The translations under genes and the position numbers were made by a program. From NCBI GenBank assembly GCA_028753945.1, contig JAPNXP010000011.1:4464001-4528000 (forward strand): a DNA stretch of 64,000 bases, in the 5' to 3' direction. Below are positions 56,601-64,000 of the stretch, one piece after another. Each line of letters starts with the position of its first letter. Position 1 is the stretch's first letter. The notes below the pieces were generated by a model, which was not told where the DNA came from, made no database searches, and was given only the letters and a program-made list of their open reading frames with translations. The DNA is from Hexactinellida sp. DTS-2022. Its lineage: Eukaryota > Porifera > Hexactinellida.

Positions 56601-59600
56601 GCTGTTTGTTTGTTTGTTTGTATGTTTGTTTGTTTGGTTATTTGTATTTTTGGTTATTTTGTTTGTTTATCTGTTTGTTTGTTTGCCGCTTTATATCATA
56701 ATATGATTATTGCCTGTTTAGAGATAAACTGAGCATGCCCCAGTTCCTAAGCCCAGAAGCACAGAGTTTGTTGAGAATGCTATTCAAACGGAATCCCTTA
56801 AACAGATTAGGTTAGATATGTACTGCATTTGTTGTTGTTATTGTCTCGCTAATATGAACACCAGGGGACTGTGTTATTATGTTCGTATTATCCTGAATTC
56901 GTATTAACCGGAGTCACTTGTATGCATTTGTATAGGCTAGGGGAATTAAACCTTGTAGTCTTTAACCGATATTTCCCTTATCCGTGTTCCTACTAACGAG
57001 AGTCTACTGTATTTGTGAGTATTATTCGCAATTGATTTTATTTAAATACTTGTATGTGTGTATAGGATTTGGTCCTGATGGAATAGAAGATATAAAGAAA
57101 CATGCGTACTTTGCCTCGATCGATTGGGAAGTGAGTTCATTTGATAAATATTGTTATGCTTTTCTAATTTGTGATCGTACTTGTAATTAGGGGTATCATA
57201 TATAAATATTATCAATTTTTTATATTCAGATACGTATATTTACAAGTACTATTCAAATAAAGACAATAAAATAATTCCTGCAAACACTCTAATACAAATT
57301 TACAAAATGGATCCATAATTGTAGTTAACAACTATTTATATAGAATTTGGTGCTAAAGAGAGTTGTGCCTCCATTCAAACCTGCCTGCGGCAAAGATACA
57401 GCTTTCTATTTCGACTCAGAATACACAATTAAAACACCAAAAGGTATTTGTTATTATTTATTTTATTTATTTATTTATTGTGTTGTATTAGTGTACTCAT
57501 TTGTATTTAATAAACAACATCTTCTTTCTAGGAAATACTATTTTTATAATTTTTTGAAATCACGAATTCATCTTTGCGAAAAAAGGTGTCTGCCGAAATT
57601 TTAATAAAATCAATCTACAATTTTTTAAATTTAATAATAATACGTGTTAATAAACAACCGTGTTAATTCATAGACAACATTTTCTAATCTTGGTTTAACA
57701 TCAACTAGAATATGAATTAAACATAATTTTCCTCCCACAATGTTAATTTAAAATTGAGTTTACTTATACAGCGATCATCGGCGTTTGTATTAAAAAACCT
57801 GGCTAGTTTCTAGCGATTGTTTTTTTATATTTATATTTAAAAACATCATCGCTAGAAACTAGCCAGGTTTTTTAATGCAAACGCCGATGATCGCTGATAG
57901 CGACGATCGCTGTATAAGTAAACTATTTATTATTTCCTGCCCATAGACTCGCCTGGTGCGCCGGTTAGCGCTCACTCAAAGGAGATATTCCGCGGTTTCT
58001 CCTTCATAGCTCCAACCAACGAGAGCACATTCGCTACCCCCACTCAGCTCCAGGGCGCCACGCCCCAGGCCCCCAACAGCAGCACCCCCTCCCCCCTCTC
58101 AAACCTGCCCAGCACCGTCAGTCTCTCCTCCTTCGCACAGGACTTCGAGCTTATGCCTGTCAGTTATAGTATATATAGAGCTTCCTTGTAATTAAACGGT
58201 CTATTTATAGACGGTGTATAAAAACCCATATAAAAGTCAAGTTTTTACATAAAAAGAATGGTCTGTAGAACAAACTAAGCCCATTCGACGCAATACTATA
58301 AGTATGTCTATGTTATAATATACCAGCGCTTGCATTATAATAGAGGCGCTTATTGTTTTCGTGGGCCAAATTTATCCTCAATTTTTTTTGAAAAATACAG
58401 AATATATATATTGGTACCCGCCTGGTGCATTATAATGGTTCTCAGCGACAGTAAACACACTAAAAATGTAATTACACTCCAGTTATCAACTAATGGGTAT
58501 GATTTTAATAATACAAATGACATTTTTATTGACCCGTCGCTTATCGAAGCAATACTATATTACTGCCTGCCAATTTCTTAATATATAAACCTGGATTCGC
58601 AAAGGTGTTTTTGATGTAAAAAAATTAGTTGATGTTTTATAGCTTAAAGGTGTTGGCCGTAATTCTTATGATAAATACACTTTAATATCTCGGTTATTTA
58701 AGATACCAGATAGTATATTAGTATCTATTTGTTTAGACTGTTGTTATTTGTTATTTATTTACTTTTATTCTTTCAGAATGAAGTCCTAGGTTATGGCTCT
58801 TTCAGTACCTGTGTTAAATGTATTAACAAATTGAATGGGAGACAATTTGCTGTCAAAGTGAGTGCTAACTAATTCTAAATACAGTCGACTCCGCTTAATA
58901 GAGTCACCTCGGGACCAGACCCGATTAAGCGGAGAAATATATATTAACCGAAAATATTTTAAGTCAAACTGTCATCCCGTCCTATAAATCCTGTGAAAAT
59001 TTTACCCCATTATGCGGAGAAATCTATTAACCGGTGGCTCTATTAAGCGGAGTCGACTGTATATGCACTTACTTACTTATTAATCTATTCTTATGTTTTA
59101 GATAATCGATAAAACTAGACACGACCCAGAAGAAGAGATACAAGTAAGTTTTTATAGAAAAGTGTTTGTTCAGTTCTTATAATAACATATAAAACCGAGT
59201 TCTACTGTATATGTATGGTATGTGCACTCGTATCAGGGTATTATACAGAACTATAATTGAACACTCATAATTGTCCTAAGGTCACTAGAGTATGAATTTT
59301 GTACGCCTAAAAGGTTAGTTTTGTATTACTCTATGGGGACTTTTGGCCGTTTTCGCGATCCTAAATGCAAATATATCCCAATTTATAAGCCACTAGGCGC
59401 ATGGCGCGCTCCTGGATAAAACCCTGACTCGGATATTACGACTCCTTTCCATTCCTGTTTGGGTACGTTATAGCTTATAACGAGTTATACCGAGTTATAC
59501 GTTATAGCTTATAACCTCCTTATACCGTTTTGGTACGTTATAGCCTATAACCTCCTTATACTATTCTGTGTACGTAGATCCTACTCCGATACGGACACAA

Positions 59601-62600
59601 CCACCAACACATAGTGCGACTGCACACCGTGTATCAGACGGATGAGAGAGTGTGGTTAGTTATGGAGCTCTTGCAGGGAGGGGAGCTGCTAGACCACATT
59701 CTCAAGAGGTAGAGTCTGTTAGTATGTTGTGTGATAATTATGTGTTATGTTTAGTATGTTATGTGTTATGTTATATATGGTATAGTGACTGTTCTACTGT
59801 ATCCAACTGTATATTGTATACTGTATACTTGTATCTATCTACCTATACTGAATACTGTATCTAGTATCTAGTATATACTGTATCAGGTTATAGTATATGT
59901 ACAGTAGATGCCGGATATAAGAACACCGGTTATAAGAACATGCCGGTTATAAGAACATTCTAATGGAAAACGGTTGCCATATACCCTATATATTTATGTC
60001 AGTTATAAGAACATTATATGCAGTTCCCGACGATGTTCTTATAACTGGCATCCACTGTATATTGTATAGTAACTCTGATATACTGAGAAAAGTTCTCGAA
60101 AATTTGTTTTCTTTCCCTAATTTGTCCAAATTTTATGGTATATTAACGTTAAATAAGTATACGTATTATAAGACAACTAAAATTAAGGTAGATTCTGAAA
60201 GATTCCAATAAATAACAGTGATTACATTATCAAAGCAATTAATATGTGGGTGTCAAAATAAACCTTGTCTGTAATAACATATTTAATCGATCTATTTCTT
60301 CCAAATATGTAAAACGCATATTTATAACTTAGATTTATCCACACTAATAATTTCAGTAGGGGGAAATTTTATTATTTTCAACCCACCTTCTTTCGTGAAT
60401 CGGGAAAATCTGTCTTATATCTAGAAAATAAGTTTGGTTAATTATTTTCCTAAATTAATAGACTGTAGCAAGCATATGTGATTAGAAACTAACTAACACT
60501 GCAACTAATTGTCTGAACTGTGCTTAATTACTTTGCACTTATGTTGCCATGCTGGCATAGATTGGAATGCTTTTATAGCTTATACAGTCATTTGTTTGTA
60601 AAGTCATATTCATATTGTTAGACTGTAATATCACACAAATCATCTTACTTTATCAATAAATACTTTCATAAAAAGTGAGATTCTCCCAACATCATCCTAT
60701 CCTACTAACAGAGCATGTTTATACTTATAGACTCTCGTTATTATTAACACGGTTAAGGAGTACAAGGTTTAAACCCCCTAGCTTATAGAAATGCATGCAA
60801 GTGACTCCGGTTAATACGAACAAATTTCGACGGTCCCCTGGTGTTTATATTAACGAGAGTCTACTGTAGTTCTAAAATCAGTACTCAGAGAGAAAGTACA
60901 GTAGAACTCGGTTATAACGGGAATGGCAATAAGTACGTACTAACCGAGTTCACCTTATATAAAAATACATCTATATTATATTATATTATTAATAATTTAT
61001 ATTATTTTAATGCTTTACAAACTTGGTTAACAAACAACTACGTTTAACAGAGTCTACTACAGTAAAACCTTCAGAAAGTGAACACCATGGGTATCCACAA
61101 CACGATAAAAACATAATTTAGAAATGTTCAATTCTATTCCTGTATAATACCCTGGTACGTATAACATACTGTACTATTACTATAATTGCTAATATAATCT
61201 CAGAGGTCACTTCACCGAGAAGGAGACCTGCGACGTGCTGTACGTGTTGGTGGCTACGCTCGCTCAGCTGCACAAGGACGGGGTGGTACACAGAGACCTG
61301 AAGCCGTCTAACATTATGTACGCAGATGTGCCCGGGAACGCGAGCTCGCTTAGGATCGCGGATTTCGGTTTCGCGAAACAACTGAGAGCTGACAATGGGC
61401 TGCTAATGACACCTTGCTATACAGCTAATTATGTGGCCCCAGAAGTGAGTATTGCTATATAGAACCAATGTCTTTTGTATTGAAAAGCTTTGAAGGGGAC
61501 TGAAATAGTGTTTGCATTACCTAGAATTTCGTATAACTGTATTCTTAGTAACGAGGTTCTACTGTATTAATTGAATGTTAGGCTGCTAATCCATACAGGA
61601 CCCTCTATTTTAATTGGTTGATACCTACATGGTAAATACTTTTTCGTCTGATTAATATGAAGCAAAATTGTTTTGAACAAGCCCTTTGGTCCCAATTTAA
61701 CAACTTACATAGGGTTTGTATTTAGTTTAGTTCGATTATTATTAAATCTCTCTATTATGAACACAATATTTACACCCTTGAATGTTCACACTAATAACCT
61801 GCCTGTAGTTAGTTAGCAGGTTACTGTATGTCCTTATATGTCCTTATATGTCCTTATATGTCCTTATATGTCCTTATATGTCCTTATAGGTGCTGAAGAG
61901 ACAGGGATACGACAAGGCTATCGACGTGTGGAGTCTGGGAGTGCTGCTGTACATAATGCTGTCCGGATCTGCTCCCTTCGCGGCCGGACAGCACGACTCC
62001 CCCGAAGTCATTCTGCAGAGAATATCGCAGGGATCTGTATGTACTATATCATAATTATGTACAGTGGAGTTGCTTTATTAGCAACTCGGGTTTGCCACTA
62101 AATCTGGTTGATAATAGGCGAAGTTGCTAATAGGGGAATGAAATTAGCAGTATTATCACGCTTGGAACTAACAAACAAACAACAAACAAACAAACAAACA
62201 AACAAACAAACCATCAAACTATCAAACCATCAAACAAACAAACAAACAAACAAACAAACAAACAAACAAACAAACAAACAAACAAACAAACAAACAAACA
62301 AACAAACAAACAAACAAACAAATAAACAAACAAACAAACTAACTAACTAACAAACCAACAAAAAAACTAGCAGACTAGCAAACAAACAAGCTAACTAACT
62401 AACTTACAAACTAACTAACTAACAGACCAACAAATACATAAATCAAATAACTAACTAACCAACAAACAAACAAACAATCAATCATCTAAACAACAAACAA
62501 ACAAACAGACTACCTACCTACCTACCTACTATTGTATACAACTAACTAACTACTATTGCCGTCTATAGATTAACATGGAGTCTGGCAACTGGGTGTCTGT

Positions 62601-62752
62601 GTCGATGCAGGCTAAGGACCTGGTTACGCAGATGCTGTGTGTGGAGCCGGCCGCTAGGATTAGCATGGAGGGAATCCTGAACCACTCCTGGATAGTTAAC
62701 AGGGACCAGCTCCCGAAGAGCCAGCTGGCTATAAGGGACACCACTATTAAAG
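53645..62752 (+). CDS. RPS6KA: Ribosomal S6 kinase (RSK, p90), 19 exons, 3' end beyond the window
   Basis: Exons 53645-53704, 53969-54001, 54101-54299, 54560-54640, 55047-55233, 55801-55838, 55965-56044, 56302-56361, 56466-56536, 56722-56810, 57066-57130, 57344-57443, 57947-58158, 58777-58857, 59102-59143, 59578-59708, 61204-61444, 61890-62036, 62569-62752. Phases agree over 700 codons. The start [11 protein letters not shown] resembles vertebrate RSK (MPLAQLADPWQ). The N-terminal AGC kinase has GQGSFG (64-69), [15 protein letters not shown] and [13 protein letters not shown]. The linker carries TPKDSPG and the hydrophobic motif FRGFSF. The C-terminal CaMK-type kinase has [29 protein letters not shown] and the ERK-site loop [13 protein letters not shown]. 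All catalytic residues are present. RSK acts below ERK and PDK1 on transcription and translation targets. The last ~40 residues, with the ERK-docking tail, are missing at the right edge. Intron 8 has a GC donor. An AG at 53635-53636 nine bases before the ATG suggests a 5' untranslated exon. Confidence 0.96.
54010..54066. repeat. (GTTT)n microsatellite in RSK intron 2
   Basis: TTTG/TTTA tetranucleotides in a 99-bp intron, starting nine bases after the donor GTAAGG. Confidence 0.88.
54350..54520. repeat. Family R repeat (two partial units)
   Basis: AAACCTTTTCAAACGGTGAA and CCGGCTTCGAAAATATGAAT followed by AGATATTGGCCGATAAGTAA, matching 17480-17585. Confidence 0.5.
55268..55515. repeat. ACAG/ACAA tetranucleotide tract
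   Basis: About 250 bases of CAGA and CAAA repeats in RSK intron 5, starting 35 bases past the donor. Long open frames on both strands here are repeat artefacts. Confidence 0.92.
55541..55708. repeat. Family C MITE
   Basis: CAGTGAACTCTCGTTATAACG left; CACTTCGTTATAACGAGAT right; 92 bases before RSK exon 6. Confidence 0.83.
56106..56240. repeat. Family H MITE, right end lost
   Basis: CAGTCGAAACCGGGTTTTTC left; interior TATTCTAACTATCGGATTTT and AAAGAATTAGTTA. Confidence 0.7.
56537..56690. repeat. (GTTT)n tract beginning at a splice donor
   Basis: The tetranucleotide run starts exactly at the GT of RSK intron 9 (ATTAAA|GTTTGTTT) and fills most of that 185-bp intron. Confidence 0.88.
56840..57009. 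repeat. Family A' MITE
   Basis: CTCGCTAATATGAACACCAG left, ACTAACGAGAGTCTACTG right, 56 bases before RSK exon 11. Confidence 0.8.
57756..57924. repeat. Family K long hairpin element, second copy
   Basis: Outer ends GAGTTTACTTATACAGCGAT / CGATCGCTGTATAAGTAAAC; the inner GGCTAGTTTCTAGCGAT arms pair across a T-rich loop. Ends 22 bases before RSK exon 13. Confidence 0.87.
58340..58560. repeat. Relative of the element at 18245-18476
   Basis: GGCGCTTATTGTTTTCGTGG and ATTTTTATTGACCCGTCGCT; terminal CGTATTTCCC sequences have decayed. Confidence 0.58.
58882..59059. repeat. Family B MITE, full length with TA duplication
   Basis: Perfect ends CAGTCGACTCCGCTTAATAG / CTATTAAGCGGAGTCGACTG; 42 bases before RSK exon 15. 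Confidence 0.92.
59463..59568. repeat. Short tandem GTACGTTATAGC(T/C)TATAAC repeat
   Basis: About three imperfect copies of GTACGTTATAGCTTATAAC, two with CCTCCTTATA, directly upstream of RSK exon 16; the last copy's pyrimidines approach the acceptor. Confidence 0.75.
59902..60057. repeat. Family E MITE
   Basis: CAGTAGATGCCGGATATAAG / CTTATAACTGGCATCCACTG with TA on both sides; TTATAAGAACA unit locally duplicated. Confidence 0.9.
60058..61203. other. RSK intron 16, right part
   Basis: About 650 bases of plain AT-rich DNA (60060-60710), then an A' MITE (60728-60867), a J left end (60900) and a G left end (61060). No exon seen. Confidence 0.65.
60728..60867. repeat. Family A' MITE
   Basis: TAGACTCTCGTTATTATTAA left; TATTAACGAGAGTCTACTG right; interior ATGCATGCAAGTGACTCCGG. 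Confidence 0.78.
61461..61565. repeat. Family A MITE, right half
   Basis: Interior TTTGAAGGGGACTGAAATAG and right end TAGTAACGAGGTTCTACTG in RSK intron 17. Confidence 0.72.
61590..61808. repeat. Family D MITE (degenerate)
   Basis: Interior CCCAATTTAACAACTTACAT and TAGGGTTTGTATTTAGTT; right end AATAACCTGCCTG. Confidence 0.7.
61831..61889. repeat. 10-bp tandem repeat running into a 3' splice site
   Basis: Five perfect TCCTTATATG units and a sixth, TCCTTATAG, whose AG is the acceptor of RSK exon 18. Confidence 0.9.
62160..62520. repeat. (CAAA)n and related tetranucleotide tract
   Basis: About 360 bases of CAAA, then CTAA and CTAC tetranucleotides in RSK intron 18, entered from a broken F MITE that starts at about 62063 (CAGTGGAGTTGCTTTATTAG). 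Confidence 0.92.
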
Positions 62753-62775
62753 GTAGGAACCTCCTTAGTTATAGT

Positions 62776-64000
62776 TAGTACAGTAGAACCTCGTTAGTAG
62801 GAACACGGTAATACGAAGTTATACCTATACGGTTATACGAATACGGTTAATATGAAATTATAGTTAATACGAATACGGTTAATATGAAGTTATAGTTAGT
62901 ACAGTAGAACCTCGTTAGTAGGAACACGGTAGTACGAAGTTATAGTTAGTACAGTAGAACCTCGTTAGTAGGAACAGGGTAGTACGAAGTTATAGTTAGT
63001 ACAGTAGAACCTCGTTAGTAGGAACACGGTAGTACGAAGTTATAGTTAGTACAGTAGAACCTCGTTAGTAGGAACAGGGTAGTACGAAGTTATAGTTAGT
63101 ACAGTAGAACCTCGTTAGTAGGAACACGGTAGTACGAAGTTATAGTTAGTACAGTAGAACCTCGTTAGTAGGAACACGGTAGTACGAAGTTATAGTTAGT
63201 ACAGTAGAACCTCGTTAGTAGGAACAGGGTAGTACGAAGTTATAGTTAGTACAGTAGAACCTCGTTAGTAGGAACAGGGTAGTACGAAGTTATAGTTAGT
63301 ACAGTAGAACCTCGTTAGTAGGAACAGGGTAGTACGAAGTTATAGTTAGTACAGTAGAACCTCGTTAGTAGGAACAGGGTAGTACGAAGTTATAGTTAGT
63401 ACAGTAGAACCTCGTTAGTAGGAATACGGTAGTACGAAGTTATAGTTAGTACAGTAGAACCTCGTTAGTAGGAACAGGGTAGTACGAAGTTATAGTTAGT
63501 ACAGTAGAACCTCGTTAGTAGGAACACGGTAGTACGAAGTTATAGTTAGTACAGTAGAACCTCGTTAGTAGGAACACGGTAGTACGAAGTTATAGTTAGT
63601 ACAGTAGAACCTCGTTAGTAGGAATACGGTAGTACGAAGTTATAGTTAGTACAGTAGAACCTCGTTAGTAGGAACACGGTAGTACGAAGTTATAGTTAGT
63701 ACAGTAGAACCTCGTTAGTAGGAATACGGTAGTACGAAGTTATAGTTAGTACAGTAGAACCTCGTTAGTAGGAACACGGTACATAGTACGAAGTTATAGT
63801 TAGTACAGTAGAACCTCGTTAGTAGGAATACGGTAGTACGAAGTTATAGTTAGTACAGTAGAACCTCGTTAGTAGGAACACGGTACATAGTACGAAGTTA
63901 TAGTTAGTACAGTAGAACCTCGTTAGTAGGAATACGGTAGTACGAAGTTATAGTTAGTACAGTAGAACCTCGTTAGTAGGAACACGGTACATAGTACGAA
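62776..64000. repeat. 50-bp satellite derived from the family A MITE end
   Basis: 23 starts of ACAGTAGAACCTCGTTAGTA occur from 62779; from 62901 they recur every 50 bases. Each unit is the MITE end plus a GGAACACGGTAGTACGAAGT-type segment and TATAGTTAGT. Variants read AACACGGT, AACAGGGT or AATACGGT. Units near the right edge carry a 4-base ACAT insertion (54 bp). The array begins 24 bases after an RSK exon donor and runs off the window. Confidence 0.95.

Noticed and set aside
62901..64000. CRISPR-like regular repeat array
   Set aside because: The 50-bp units are contiguous with no unique spacers, there are no cas genes, and the unit is a transposon terminus in an animal intron. It is a satellite.
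1..64000. A transposase or reverse transcriptase gene driving the repeats
   Set aside because: No DDE, hAT or RT motif was found in any frame of useful length; all mobile elements here look non-autonomous.

Overview
The window is nuclear DNA from an invertebrate animal. It is AT-rich, uses the standard code, and its genes are split by spliceosomal introns. Gene content (CCDC39, a cGMP-dependent kinase with an N-terminal coiled coil, a Dok adaptor, a two-kinase RSK) is metazoan. I see nothing that fixes the phylum. No prokaryotic operon, CRISPR array, phage or viral gene was found.

Eight protein genes were rebuilt exon by exon, checking that splice phases match. Left to right: (1) an atypical HDX-like homeobox gene, + strand, 8 exons, 2163-12665; (2) a Dok-family PH/PTB adaptor, + strand, 3 exons, 16724-21756; (3) a cGMP-dependent protein kinase, - strand, 7 exons, 29730-23749; (4) ribosomal protein L13a, + strand, 3 exons, 32418-33811; (5) the ciliary ruler protein CCDC39, + strand, 9 exons, 34576-41804; (6) an intronless SLC2-type sugar transporter, 42728-44038; (7) the intronless complex I subunit NDUFS6, 45097-45486; (8) an intronless 823-residue protein with a probable RIIa-like docking domain and an 11-residue repeat, 46780-49251. 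A ninth gene, a ribosomal S6 kinase (RSK), runs from 53645 through 19 exons to 62752 and continues past the right edge. The genes do not form one pathway. Dok and the kinases are signalling proteins; CCDC39 and possibly the RIIa-like protein belong to cilia.

The remaining DNA is packed with short non-autonomous DNA transposons (MITEs, 80-190 bp). Most begin CAGT, end ACTG and sit between TA dinucleotides, as expected for Tc1/mariner-pogo type elements. I label families by their left end: A CAGTAGAACCTCGTTAGTAC; A' CAGTAGACTCTCGTTAATAG; B CAGTCGACTCCGCTTAATAG; C CAGTGAACTCTCGTTATAAC; D CAGTCAGGTCTGCTTATTGT; E CAGTAGATGCCGGATATAAG; F CAGTGGTGTTCGCCTAATAG; G CAGTAAAACCTCTAGAAAGT; H CAGTCGAAACCGGTTTTTCT; J CAGTAGAACTCGGTTATAAC. 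Other palindromic families (K, L, M, O, Q) and hAT-like elements with 8-bp target duplications are also present. Several are nested, and several end only 10-25 bases upstream of a 3' splice site. The last 1.2 kb is a 50-bp satellite built from the family A terminus, lying in an intron of the RSK gene.

No transposase gene and no clearly new biochemical system is visible. The most unusual features are the MITE-splice site association, the MITE-derived satellite, two GC-AG introns, and the repeat protein at 46780-49251.
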